A model generated the notes under the pieces. It searched no databases, was not told the DNA's origin, and worked only from the letters and a program-made list of their open reading frames with translations. Positions 9,473 to 17,948 of a stretch of DNA of 64,000 bases are shown here, in pieces; position 1 is the stretch's first letter; each line of letters starts with the position of its first letter. A program made the position numbers and the translations under genes. The DNA comes from JAAYCI01 sp964370045 (GTDB lineage: Bacteria; Bacillota; Clostridia; Oscillospirales; Ruminococcaceae): positions 81,695 to 145,694 of the forward strand of contig CAYJGZ010000002.1 in NCBI GenBank assembly GCA_964370045.1, read 5' to 3'.

Positions 9473-9521
9473 AAAAGCCTGCCGAAAAACCACTTTTGGG
9501 TTTAACGGCAGGCTTTTTAAG
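9473..9521. terminator. bidirectional rho-independent terminator after binding-protein gene 1
   Basis: The stem AAAAAGCCTGCCG pairs with CGGCAGGCTTTTT across a loop of about 20 bases, with A and T runs on both sides. It ends the minus-strand binding-protein gene and can also stop plus-strand transcripts from the DMT pair. It is nearly identical to the terminator at 11363-11411. Confidence 0.85.
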
Positions 9522-9595
9522 TTACATCTGTTTTGCCTGAAACGTAGCTTATGAATAGCGTGTTCCGCTAAACAGAAGCTATGTGCTGTGAAAAA

Positions 9596-10993
9596 TTACT
9601 CGGTGATATATCCTACAACCTTCAGCTCTTCGGTAATTTCTTCGACGGCACTGTCAAGTGCTTCTTGGATACCAACCTGTCCGGCCAAAGCCTGACCCAG
9701 CCAGTAGCTTACCATTTCGTTTACAACGCCGGCTGCGGGGGTAAGGGGCATTGTTAGCACGCCGTTGGCGATGGTGTCAGCAGCAGACTGGTAGTAGGGG
9801 TACATCTCGATGACCTCGGGGTCATTCAGGACGGACTGACGGATAGAGATGGAAAGGGGAGCGGCCTCAAGGGCTGTTTCATAACGAAGGCTCTCCATTG
9901 CAACCACGAAAGGAATTTCGGGGCTGATGTCGATGTTTTTGGGGATAACCCACATGTCAATAGCGAGAAGGGTATGAGGTATGTCGACACCTTCCATTAC
10001 GAGTGCGGGAGCGGTTGCCCACTGGCCCACTGTCTGGGAAACTTCCTCATCTTCCAAAGAAGCAAGACGGGTTGCGAAAAGGTTACTTGTTGCAGCAGCG
10101 CCCTGCTGTAGACCAACAGTGATTGTGTCGATGTTGTCGGTCAGGATGGAGTCGGGCATGTACTCCATAAGCTTCATCAGGAACTCAACAGCGGCAACAC
10201 CCTCAGGGCCGTTAAAGATGGGGTAGTTGTTTTCGTCGAAGAACTCGCCGCCATGGCTCTGCAGAGCTGTGAGGAACTCAGACCACAGAATGTCGGGAGC
10301 TGCCATGGAAACAATAGCGGGGTAATCGATTACGCCGGCTGCCTCTATTGTATCCAGCGCTGTGAACCACTCATCCAATGTGGTGGGAACTTCGATGGAA
10401 AGGTCCTCGAAAATGTCGGTGCGGTAGGTGAACATGGGCAGGTTCTGCTGGTAGGGAATGCAGTAGATGCCGCCGTCGTAGGGAGAGGTAACAACATCCA
10501 AAACAGCATCATAAATGTCTGCGGTGTCATATTCCTCTGCATACTTTTCAATGTACTCGTCTACCGGAGCAAGCCAGCCATCATACAGCTGACGAGGATA
10601 GTATTCGTTGTAGGAGTAGATGAGGTGGTAGTTGGACTTAGCACCGCTGAGAGCCAGCTGGGACTGCTCAAGGTACACGCCAAAGTCGGCGACGTTTGCC
10701 TCAACATTGATGTTCTCAAGGTTCTCAGCTGCGTCAATCATAGCATTTACGAAGAACTCGTTTGCGGGAGTAAGGAATGTAAGAACCGCAACGGTGGTCT
10801 CTTCCTCGGGAACGATGATGCCGGATGCCTCGCCGCCGGACGCCATAGAGCTGTCGCCACCGGCCATGGAGCTTGTGCCTGTGCTTGCGGGGGCGGTGCT
10901 TGCGGGCGCTGTGCTGGAGCTGTCGCCGCCACATGCCGCAAGTAGACCTGCAAGGAACACGGTGGACATTGTAAGAGCAAGTACTTTTTTCAT
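9596..10993 (-). CDS. extracellular solute-binding lipoprotein (CUT1, family 1), copy 1
   Basis: Substrate-binding component of a carbohydrate-type ABC importer, tethered outside the membrane. A lipoprotein signal peptide (MKKVLALTMSTVFLAGLLAAC) puts the lipidated Cys at residue 21, followed by a Ser/Thr/Ala/Gly linker to about residue 55 and a family 1 binding fold. The open frame extends 17 codons upstream, but ATG 10993 is preceded by AAGGAGGC. It is almost identical to the gene at 16191-17582; in the mature part I see only Lys/Glu and Val/Ala exchanges. It has its own promoter and terminator, so it is a separate transcript beyond the end of the transporter operon. The ligand is unknown. 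Confidence 0.92.
   Translation of the reverse strand: MKKVLALTMSTVFLAGLLAACGGDSSSTAPASTAPASTGTSSMAGGDSSMASGGEASGIIVPEEETTVAVLTFLTPANEFFVNAMIDAAENLENINVEANVADFGVYLEQSQLALSGAKSNYHLIYSYNEYYPRQLYDGWLAPVDEYIEKYAEEYDTADIYDAVLDVVTSPYDGGIYCIPYQQNLPMFTYRTDIFEDLSIEVPTTLDEWFTALDTIEAAGVIDYPAIVSMAAPDILWSEFLTALQSHGGEFFDENNYPIFNGPEGVAAVEFLMKLMEYMPDSILTDNIDTITVGLQQGAAATSNLFATRLASLEDEEVSQTVGQWATAPALVMEGVDIPHTLLAIDMWVIPKNIDISPEIPFVVAMESLRYETALEAAPLSISIRQSVLNDPEVIEMYPYYQSAADTIANGVLTMPLTPAAGVVNEMVSYWLGQALAGQVGIQEALDSAVEEITEELKVVGYITE
9978..10771. repeat. 794 bp tract identical to 16573-17366 (direct repeat, unit 1)
   Basis: Compared by eye base by base, this central part of binding-protein gene 1 shows no mismatch to 16573-17366, while the gene's 5' and 3' parts carry many, mostly synonymous, differences. 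Confidence 0.85.
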
Positions 10994-11137
10994 TCTTGAT
11001 GCCTCCTTCAAATTATGTGAACTGTAAATCAGTTTGTACCGCAAGTAAATAAACCCAATAAAAAATACAGGGAAAAGAGTGGTTTGTGATTATGCACAAA
11101 ATTTACAAAGAATGAAATACAATTTAGTTTCAATCGA

Positions 11138-11166
11138 AGTATACAAAATTTTTTAAGCAATGTCAA
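11138..11166 (-). promoter_or_regulatory. sigma-A type promoter of binding-protein gene 1
   Basis: On the minus strand, TTGACA (11166-11161), a 17-base spacer and TATACT (11143-11138) form a near-consensus promoter about 145 bases before the start codon. The rest of 11045-11360 is AT-rich and shows no gene. Confidence 0.75.
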
Positions 11167-11362
11167 TGAAAAGGGTGAATAAGTAGTAATTCTGTAATAG
11201 TTTATGATGAAATTATCAAACATGACATATATACACCCATAACTCCACAAAAAACCCACCAAACATGCGCAAAAGTTGCTGATATTTTGTGTGTTTCAGC
11301 ACCACACCACATAGTGGAAAGAAGTAACTGTAAAATGGTGCTGCAACCCATATAACAAAACA

Positions 11363-11411
11363 AAAAAAGCCTGCCGAAAAACCATTTTTTGGTTTGACGG
11401 CAGGCTTTTTA
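11363..11411. terminator. rho-independent terminator of the ABC/dipeptidase operon
   Basis: The hairpin pairs AAGCCTGCCG with CGGCAGGCTT and has T runs on both strands. On the minus strand it lies about 65 bases after the last operon gene. It and the bases beyond it (AAGTTAYATCYGTTTTG) match the terminator at 9473-9521 almost exactly. Confidence 0.85.
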
Positions 11412-11477
11412 AGTTATATCCGTTTTGTCCGAAATACACCGGTGGTAGCGTGTAATGACACTATCTAAGTATAACAC

Positions 11478-12617
11478 TTAGCCCAGCGCCTTCTTGTACA
11501 CACGCAGTAGGTTTTCGCCCATGATGCCGGCTATGTCGCTTTCGCTGTAGCCGTGCTTTTGCATCAATGTGGGAAGTGCGGCAAACTCCTCACGTGCGGC
11601 ACCTTTCACAAAGTCATCCTCACGGATGCCGTGCCAAATGCCGTCCACCCAGCCGGGGTACTTTTCGCTCTGCACGGGTGTTTTGTAGTCTCTTCCCGGG
11701 CTTGCGTCGGGGCTTAGCACAGACCAGCCCTTTATGCGGCTGCGCTCTGTGGGGGTTTGGATGGGGGAGTAGTCGGGCGCGAGCGCAATGTGCTCAGCAC
11801 CGCACATGCCTGCGATATGGTCGATGTGGCGGAACAAGTCCTCGGTGGTGGGCGCGTCCTTGTCGCCGCAAATCATGGAGCTTCTGAACGAGATGCCTAT
11901 CACGCCGCCACGCTGTGCAATAGCCTTAATGCGTTCGTCGCTGATGTTACGGGGGTGGTCGTACACTGCCTTTGCGGCTGTGTGAGAGTCTATTACAATA
12001 CGGCTTGTGTTTTGCATAAGGTCATCAAAGCCGTAGCTGTTCAGCTGTGCTGTGTCCAGCAGCATACCAAGGCGGTCGCACTCCTTTATCACGTTGATGC
12101 CGTAGTTTGTCAGGCGGCCACGGGTACGCTCCTGCGCCATGCCGTCACCCAAACGGTTGCGGCCGTTGCCGGTGAGCTGTACACTGCGAAGGCCTGCCCT
12201 GTAAAGGCTGCGCAGGCTGGAAAGCAGCTGAACATTCTCCTTGCCCTGAAGCGCTTTACAGCCGGACAGTGTTGCGATAACTGCAATCTTGCCCTCTTTT
12301 TGTGCGGTGTCAATGTCTGCGGCGGTGCGGCAGAGCATAAAGGAGCTACTGCCGTGCTCAAGGTCTGTCAAAAGGCAGTCCAGCTTTTTGTGCGCATCCC
12401 AAAACAGGTAGCGGTCGGTGGCGCTGTACATAACCATAGCGGTGTGCTCGCCACCCACAGCCATGTTCACCATGCTCACGCCCTGCTGTTTCAAAATGGG
12501 CGCATAGTAGCTGTCAAAGGCGGAATAGCTGCCGCTTAGTACTTCATCCTCGTGCAAAAGGAACTGATATACATAATCTTCCATCATGGGCTGGTACGCA
12601 TCTGCAAAATAACTCAT
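11478..12617 (-). CDS. M19 (membrane dipeptidase)-like protein with degenerate metal site
   Basis: A 379 aa protein of the renal-dipeptidase family, homologous to the neighbour at 12636-13766. It keeps the family frame: GLRSVQLTGNGRN near residue 143, NYG.NVIKECDRLGMLLD near 171, a His in DSHTAA (212) and HPRNISDERIKAI near 221. Ligand positions differ: the bridging Glu in the neighbour's SCEGSRAF is Ser in TLSGCKAL (118), the first mid-protein His (neighbour PHMTD) is Gln (DTAQLN, 191), and no N-terminal HxD motif is visible. Hydrolytic activity is therefore doubtful, and it may act on another substrate or as a partner. AAGGGGGAC precedes the ATG. It is the last gene of the operon. Confidence 0.8.
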   Translation of the reverse strand: MSYFADAYQPMMEDYVYQFLLHEDEVLSGSYSAFDSYYAPILKQQGVSMVNMAVGGEHTAMVMYSATDRYLFWDAHKKLDCLLTDLEHGSSSFMLCRTAADIDTAQKEGKIAVIATLSGCKALQGKENVQLLSSLRSLYRAGLRSVQLTGNGRNRLGDGMAQERTRGRLTNYGINVIKECDRLGMLLDTAQLNSYGFDDLMQNTSRIVIDSHTAAKAVYDHPRNISDERIKAIAQRGGVIGISFRSSMICGDKDAPTTEDLFRHIDHIAGMCGAEHIALAPDYSPIQTPTERSRIKGWSVLSPDASPGRDYKTPVQSEKYPGWVDGIWHGIREDDFVKGAAREEFAALPTLMQKHGYSESDIAGIMGENLLRVYKKALG

Positions 12618-12635
12618 TATAAGTGTCCCCCTTTC

Positions 12636-13766
12636 TTAACCGATAACGGCTTTGAACAGCCGTAATGCGTTTTTGCCAAGAATGCCCGCTATTTGCTCGT
12701 CAGAGTAGCCACGGCGCACAAGATAGTCTGCGATAACATAAGACTCTTCCACCTTGTTGGGGTCGTCCAGCATGTGGTCGCCCTTGGGTATGCCCGTGGG
12801 GAAGCCTTCTATAGAGCCGGGGAAGGGCGCCATTGCACGGTGTACGTTGTGCACAAGGTCAAAGTTGTCAAAGTCAAGGCCGATGCACACGTGCTCGGGG
12901 CCGACAAGCTCTGCAATGTGGTCGATGTGGTCCACCACGTGGTCAAAGGTGACAAGCTCGGCCGTCTCTTGGCTGTTTGGCAAGATTTCCGTCTTAACCA
13001 TTTCCATGCCGATGAGGCCGCCGTTTTTGCCGATGGCCTTTATGCGCTCGTCGCTCAGGTTTGCAATGGAGGGGCAGCAGTGCTGAACGCCCACATGGCT
13101 TACAAGTACAGGAGCGGTGCTCACTTCCATAACATCAAAGAAGGTGTTGTCGGTCATGTGGGGAAGGTCGATGATGATACCAAGGCGGTTCATCTCCTCC
13201 ACATGCTTTACACCAAAGGTGGTAAGCCCGGCGTTTGCACGGATGTCGCCCACGCCGTCGCCAAACACTGTGCGTGCGCCGCCGCAGATGCAGTTCATGC
13301 GCAGGCCCAGCTCATAAAATGTGCGTAGCATCACAAGGCTTTCCTCGGTGTAGCGGCCCGCAAACGCACGAGAGCCCTCACACGACAGCATAATGCCTAT
13401 TTTGCCCTCTGCTTTTGCGTCCATAAAGTCCTGTGTGGTGGTACAAATCTTAAAGCTTGCACCCTCTCTTTCCTCCTGGCGCAACATGTCTATCTGTTCA
13501 AAAGCGCCAAACTCCAACCAGTCTGTTAAGTTGCAGGTGTTAGGGGAGTTTGCGCCTACTGTTGTAGCGATGGCATCAATATTGCCTGCCCTTAGGATGG
13601 GAAGATAGTGTGTGTCGAAGATGTTTTTTTCGCCAAGCGCATGGCGAATAGCAAACTCGAACATCATGTGGTCGTGTACATTAACGAAAAAGCCTTTGTT
13701 CAGTTCTTTTGCACGCTCGCTTATTTCGTCCGGACGGAGCCTTTTGAGCGGATAAGATTTTGTCAT
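12636..13766 (-). CDS. M19-family (membrane) dipeptidase
   Basis: Zinc dipeptidase-type protein of 376 aa. Expected ligands are mostly visible: an N-terminal HDH at residues 31-33 (the family usually has HxD, so this is a variant), Glu130 in SCEGSR, His203 in DLPHMTD and His224 in VSHVG; GLDFD later matches the substrate-binding Asp loop. Family members hydrolyse dipeptides, often with a D- or dehydro-residue. The start at 13766 follows GGGAGGA; nine upstream codons in frame are discarded. It lies between the permease genes and a degenerate paralogue in one operon, so the transporter may import peptide-containing material (inference). Confidence 0.88.
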   Translation of the reverse strand: MTKSYPLKRLRPDEISERAKELNKGFFVNVHDHMMFEFAIRHALGEKNIFDTHYLPILRAGNIDAIATTVGANSPNTCNLTDWLEFGAFEQIDMLRQEEREGASFKICTTTQDFMDAKAEGKIGIMLSCEGSRAFAGRYTEESLVMLRTFYELGLRMNCICGGARTVFGDGVGDIRANAGLTTFGVKHVEEMNRLGIIIDLPHMTDNTFFDVMEVSTAPVLVSHVGVQHCCPSIANLSDERIKAIGKNGGLIGMEMVKTEILPNSQETAELVTFDHVVDHIDHIAELVGPEHVCIGLDFDNFDLVHNVHRAMAPFPGSIEGFPTGIPKGDHMLDDPNKVEESYVIADYLVRRGYSDEQIAGILGKNALRLFKAVIG

Positions 13767-13861
13767 AGTTTCCTCCCTGCCGATACACGGCAATAATATA
13801 AATACATATCTGCATTTTTGGCAAGAAAATCACCAAAAAGATTGCAACAAGTATAAAAAAT

Positions 13862-13973
13862 GGAGTGTGGACAAAAGCGCAGCTTTTTTGTTATAGCTCC
13901 CCGCCTGCGGCGAGGAATATAATGCTTTCTTATTTTGCTTAACGTGCTATAAATCGCTTCTGTGTGCCCACTT
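13862..13973. repeat. MITE-like element, copy A
   Basis: Left end GGAGTGTGGACAAAAGCG, right end (reverse complement) GTGGGCACACAGAAGCG. The central imperfect palindrome is CTCCCCGCCTGCGGCGAGG, and TTAACGTGCTATAAA lies before the right end. It shares ends and core with copies B, C and D. The 13767-14103 gap otherwise holds no gene. Confidence 0.7.
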
Positions 13974-14103
13974 GCAAAAAAAAGCTTTATCACGAGCTTT
14001 TTGTGAGGTAATACACTCTTGTGACAAAAGCGGTATTGCCCCACAAAAAGCCCGCGCAAAGAGCGCGGACTTTGATATGCTCCAACACTAAGTGGAAAAT
14101 ATC

Positions 14104-14928
14104 CTATTCTTTTACAGCGCCTGCGGTGTAGCCCTGGATGAGATACCTTTGCAGAATCAACACGATGATAACAATAGGAAGTGCGATGGAGATACAGCCT
14201 GCGGCCGACATAGACCAGTAGCGAACATCCTCTGCGCTAAACTGTGCAATAGCCACAGGTAGCGTCACGGCGTTTACGGAAGTCAATGCCGAGGGGATGA
14301 GGTACTCGTTGTAGGCGAGCAGCAGGGTGAAGATACCCGCTGTGATGATACCGGGGCGCATGATGGGCACAACAACCTTGCGGAAAGCTTGGAAGCGTGT
14401 ACATCCGTCCACCATGGCGGCACCCTCGATGCTGGTGGGTATACTTAGGAAGTAGCTGCGCAACAGCCAGATGGTAAACGGCTGGTTGATGGAAACCATG
14501 ATAAGAATAAGCAGTGTGCGTGTGTCGAACATACCCAGCATGTTTGCAACCGTGTAAAAAGGAATGGTGAAAACAAGACGGGGGAAGCTACGAAGCACCA
14601 GCGAATACATAAGAACAAAAAAGCTTGTCTTGCTCTTGAAACGAGCCAGTCCGTAGCCCGCCAAAAGACCTACCGAGAGCGAGATGCCAATGCTGAAGAA
14701 ACAAACAACAACCGTGTTGAACAGATAACGGAAGAAGTTTCTTTCCAGCCACAGCTCTGCATATGAGTCCAAGGTAGGCTCAAAGAAGAACACCGGAGGT
14801 GTTGCAAATGCATCAACGGGCAGCTTAAAGGATGTGAAGAATATCCAAATAAAGGGAAGCACGCTCATGAGTGCAACAATTCCGATAAAAATATTCAAAA
14901 GTACATTGACCGGTTTACTTGCTTTCAT
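14104..14928 (-). CDS. carbohydrate ABC transporter permease, MalG type
   Basis: Inner-membrane permease of a CUT1 importer: 274 aa with about six helices. The EAA loop near residues 185-205 reads EGAAMVDGCTRFQAFRKVVVPIMRPG, the site that docks the ATPase. GGAGGGG lies just before the start. It follows the MalF-type gene by 13 bases, so the two form the heterodimeric channel. No ATPase gene is present in the operon; in many Firmicutes a shared MsmX/MsmK-type ATPase serves several such systems (inference). Confidence 0.93.
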   Translation of the reverse strand: MKASKPVNVLLNIFIGIVALMSVLPFIWIFFTSFKLPVDAFATPPVFFFEPTLDSYAELWLERNFFRYLFNTVVVCFFSIGISLSVGLLAGYGLARFKSKTSFFVLMYSLVLRSFPRLVFTIPFYTVANMLGMFDTRTLLILIMVSINQPFTIWLLRSYFLSIPTSIEGAAMVDGCTRFQAFRKVVVPIMRPGIITAGIFTLLLAYNEYLIPSALTSVNAVTLPVAIAQFSAEDVRYWSMSAAGCISIALPIVIIVLILQRYLIQGYTAGAVKE

Positions 14929-14941
14929 TTTTCACCCCTCC

Positions 14942-15808
14942 TTAATCCAGCTGTTCTTTGTATGTCACCCTAAGGAACGGGATGAGCAAAAGTATAATGC
15001 CGACAACGGTAAGCACACTGATAGCACTACCTGCGCCGAGCTGAATTCGGGTGAATGAGATTTGGTAGTTGTAGTACATGAGTGTTTCGGTAGCACCCGC
15101 AGGGCCGCCACGTGTCATAACAGCTACCGAGTCGTACAGGCGGTATGCGTCCATAACGTCCACCATTACAACAAACACGATGAGCGAGGACAGCTGGGGA
15201 AGGATAACCTTTGTGATTTTTTGCCACCAGGTCGCGCCGTCTACAATGGCGGCTTCCAGCGGCTCAAGGCTCATGTTTTGCAGGCCGGAATAGAACACCA
15301 GCACGCCAAATGCAAGACCGCCCCATATCCAGTGGATGTTGATTAGCGACTGTGCGGAGATTGCGTCGGAGAACCAGTTGATTTCAACACCGATGAGCGA
15401 GAGCAGCCAGTGGTAAAAGCCGCCGTACTCGTTGAACATCCAGCTGAAAATCATGGTACCCACAACGGGTGTTACGATGAAGGGGGTCATGATTGTGGAC
15501 AGATACAGCCCACGGCCACGCTTGTTGCGCAGATTGAATATCATAAGCGCAATGGTGAGCGACAAAACAAGCTTTGCAACGGTTGTAAAGATGGTCACAA
15601 ACAGTGTAAAGCTAAATGCGCTCCAAAAGCGGCTGGCAGTGAGCGCATCAATATAGTTGTCGAGGCCCACAAACACGGGGTCGCGTCCGAGCGAGTAGTT
15701 GAAAAAGCTAAGTCCGAATGTGAACAAAAGCGGAACGAGCGTAAACACAAACAGCAAAATCATGCTGGGTGTGACGTAGAACAAAAACTCTTTGAATTTC
15801 ATCTTCAT
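14942..15808 (-). CDS. carbohydrate ABC transporter permease, MalF type
   Basis: Partner permease of 288 aa with about six helices. The EAA loop LEPLEAAIVDGATWWQKITKVILPQL sits near residues 185-210. The open frame reaches 15856, but MKMKFKEFLFYVTPS at 15808 is preceded by GAGGAGG at good spacing and starts close to the first helix. It lies between binding-protein gene 2 (upstream) and the MalG-type gene (downstream). Confidence 0.92.
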   Translation of the reverse strand: MKMKFKEFLFYVTPSMILLFVFTLVPLLFTFGLSFFNYSLGRDPVFVGLDNYIDALTASRFWSAFSFTLFVTIFTTVAKLVLSLTIALMIFNLRNKRGRGLYLSTIMTPFIVTPVVGTMIFSWMFNEYGGFYHWLLSLIGVEINWFSDAISAQSLINIHWIWGGLAFGVLVFYSGLQNMSLEPLEAAIVDGATWWQKITKVILPQLSSLIVFVVMVDVMDAYRLYDSVAVMTRGGPAGATETLMYYNYQISFTRIQLGAGSAISVLTVVGIILLLIPFLRVTYKEQLD

Positions 15809-16067
15809 TGAGGCAATTCCTCCTCTTTGTAAGGATAAAGTAAATGTGTCCCACACATGCTAATAATAACGAAATAAGGAAAAATATACACATGCAACAG
15901 CCAAGTTTTCACGATAAGTGCCGCATATTTACATAGCTATATGTTTTGTAAAAGTTAAACGTGCCAAAAAGGCTCTTAAATGGGTATATTTTTGGATAAT
16001 AGAGTTTAGTGCGCCGAATAAAAAATGTACAGGTGAGGCTTTCAAAGATTATGAATTAAACATGTAA

Positions 16068-16110
16068 AAGGCTGGGTGTAGCGTGTTATCTGGCTACAAG
16101 CCCGGCCTTA
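16068..16110 (-). terminator. hairpin between binding-protein gene 2 and permease genes
   Basis: An imperfect stem (AAGGCTGGGTGTAG with CTACAAGCCCGGCCTT) is followed on the minus strand by a short TTTTA run. It lies between the binding-protein and permease genes and may be a leaky terminator or mRNA stabiliser giving more binding protein than channel. The rest of 15809-16190 has no visible gene. Confidence 0.55.
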
Positions 16111-16190
16111 CTTTGAAGTTGCACCTGTTTTGTAAAGGGGGTGCCCATGAAATATATGACCATACGTCATGGGCACCGCTTAAATAACAA

Positions 16191-17582
16191 TTACTCGGTG
16201 ATATATCCTACAACCTTCAGCTCTTCGGTAATCTCTTCGGCGGCACTGTCAAGTGCTTCCTGGATACCAACCTGTCCGGCCAAAGCCTGACCCAGCCAGT
16301 AGCTTACCATTTCGTTTACAACGCCGGCTGCGGGGGTAAGGGGCATCGTTAGCACGCCGTTGGCGATGGTGTCAGCAGCAGACTGGTAATAGGGGTACAT
16401 CTCGATGACCTCGGGGTCATTCAGAACGGACTGACGAATGGAGATGGAAAGGGGAGCTGCCTCAAGAGCAGTCTCGTAACGAAGGCTTTCCATTGCAACC
16501 ACGAAAGGAATTTCGGGGCTGATGTCGATGTTTTCGGGGATAACCCACATGTCAATAGCGAGAAGGGTGTGGGGTATGTCGACACCTTCCATTACGAGTG
16601 CGGGAGCGGTTGCCCACTGGCCCACTGTCTGGGAAACTTCCTCATCTTCCAAAGAAGCAAGACGGGTTGCGAAAAGGTTACTTGTTGCAGCAGCGCCCTG
16701 CTGTAGACCAACAGTGATTGTGTCGATGTTGTCGGTCAGGATGGAGTCGGGCATGTACTCCATAAGCTTCATCAGGAACTCAACAGCGGCAACACCCTCA
16801 GGGCCGTTAAAGATGGGGTAGTTGTTTTCGTCGAAGAACTCGCCGCCATGGCTCTGCAGAGCTGTGAGGAACTCAGACCACAGAATGTCGGGAGCTGCCA
16901 TGGAAACAATAGCGGGGTAATCGATTACGCCGGCTGCCTCTATTGTATCCAGCGCTGTGAACCACTCATCCAATGTGGTGGGAACTTCGATGGAAAGGTC
17001 CTCGAAAATGTCGGTGCGGTAGGTGAACATGGGCAGGTTCTGCTGGTAGGGAATGCAGTAGATGCCGCCGTCGTAGGGAGAGGTAACAACATCCAAAACA
17101 GCATCATAAATGTCTGCGGTGTCATATTCCTCTGCATACTTTTCAATGTACTCGTCTACCGGAGCAAGCCAGCCATCATACAGCTGACGAGGATAGTATT
17201 CGTTGTAGGAGTAGATGAGGTGGTAGTTGGACTTAGCACCGCTGAGAGCCAGCTGGGACTGCTCAAGGTACACGCCAAAGTCGGCGACGTTTGCCTCAAC
17301 ATTGATGTTCTCAAGGTTCTCAGCTGCGTCAATCATAGCATTTACGAAGAACTCGTTTGCGGGAGTGAGGAATGTGAGAACAGCAACAGTGGTCTCTTCC
17401 TCGGGAACGATAATGCCGGATGCCTCGCCGCCGGACGCCATGGAGCTGTCGCCACCGGAAGCCATAGAGCTTGCAGGTGCTGTGCTTGCGGGTGCTGCTG
17501 TGCTGGAGCTGTCGCCGCCACATGCTGCAAGCAGGCCTGCCAAGAACACGGTAGATAGTGTAAGTGCAAGTACTTTCTTCAT
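16191..17582 (-). CDS. extracellular solute-binding lipoprotein (CUT1, family 1), copy 2
   Basis: First gene of the transporter operon. Signal peptide MKKVLALTLSTVFLAGLLAAC with lipobox Cys at residue 21, a low-complexity Ser/Ala/Gly linker that differs in length from copy 1, and a family 1 binding fold of about 410 residues. The mature protein differs from copy 1 essentially by VIPENID (VIPKNID) and DSAAEE (DSAVEE). GGAGGC precedes the start. It probably supplies substrate to the MalF/MalG-type channel downstream. The ligand is unknown; the co-transcribed dipeptidase-like genes suggest a peptide, glycopeptide or muropeptide rather than a plain sugar (inference). Confidence 0.93.
   Translation of the reverse strand: MKKVLALTLSTVFLAGLLAACGGDSSSTAAPASTAPASSMASGGDSSMASGGEASGIIVPEEETTVAVLTFLTPANEFFVNAMIDAAENLENINVEANVADFGVYLEQSQLALSGAKSNYHLIYSYNEYYPRQLYDGWLAPVDEYIEKYAEEYDTADIYDAVLDVVTSPYDGGIYCIPYQQNLPMFTYRTDIFEDLSIEVPTTLDEWFTALDTIEAAGVIDYPAIVSMAAPDILWSEFLTALQSHGGEFFDENNYPIFNGPEGVAAVEFLMKLMEYMPDSILTDNIDTITVGLQQGAAATSNLFATRLASLEDEEVSQTVGQWATAPALVMEGVDIPHTLLAIDMWVIPENIDISPEIPFVVAMESLRYETALEAAPLSISIRQSVLNDPEVIEMYPYYQSAADTIANGVLTMPLTPAAGVVNEMVSYWLGQALAGQVGIQEALDSAAEEITEELKVVGYITE
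16573..17366. repeat. 794 bp tract identical to 9978-10771 (direct repeat, unit 2)
   Basis: Second unit of the identical tract inside the two binding-protein genes, same orientation, offset 6595 bp. The first mismatches appear at 16572 on one side and 17367 on the other. Confidence 0.85.
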
Positions 17583-17816
17583 TCGTTAGTGCCTCCTTGA
17601 ATCTTTTTTTTGAAAAACTGGCAAAACAGGTACTTCCTCGAAAGCAGATGTGTGAGATACAGCTTCACTGCGTTTGTGTGCCACATAATCTATAACTACG
17701 TCATAGTGATGCAGGCACAATGCAATGAGGAACGGTACTCTATCGATAGCAGGGGCTTGCTGTGGGAATTTGCGAGCACCAAACCGACAGAGAAATGTAA
17801 TATTTCACACAATGCA

Positions 17817-17846
17817 ATTATATCCAAAGGTGTTCTGTGGTGTCTA
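17817..17846 (-). promoter_or_regulatory. candidate promoter of the ABC/dipeptidase operon
   Basis: On the minus strand, TAGACA (17846-17841), an 18-base spacer and TATAAT (17822-17817). This gives a leader of about 230 bases before binding-protein gene 2. The 17583-17948 gap holds no convincing gene. Confidence 0.5.
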
Positions 17847-17948
17847 TGCAAAAAAAGACAGGTGGAGATGCAAAAAGGACAAAATGAAAATTGTGTGAAA
17901 TTAGTTCTAAAAGTAAGTGTTGAGAGGGCTTTAGCGCATGGAATAGGG

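Noticed and set aside
10253..10945. Long plus-strand open frame opposite binding-protein gene 1 (and its twin at 16848-17558)
   Set aside because: Both are shadows of the duplicated lipoprotein genes; the conservation comes from the identical tract, and the Cys/Gly-rich product is not protein-like.
11757..12539. 260-codon plus-strand frame opposite the M19-like gene
   Set aside because: Antisense shadow; the minus-strand gene has family motifs and a ribosome-binding site.
13862..13973. GC-rich palindromes of the MITE cores considered as ordinary terminators
   Set aside because: Core has no T run on its sides, and flanking ends are conserved among copies next to unrelated genes, which fits a repeat element better; they may still stop transcription.
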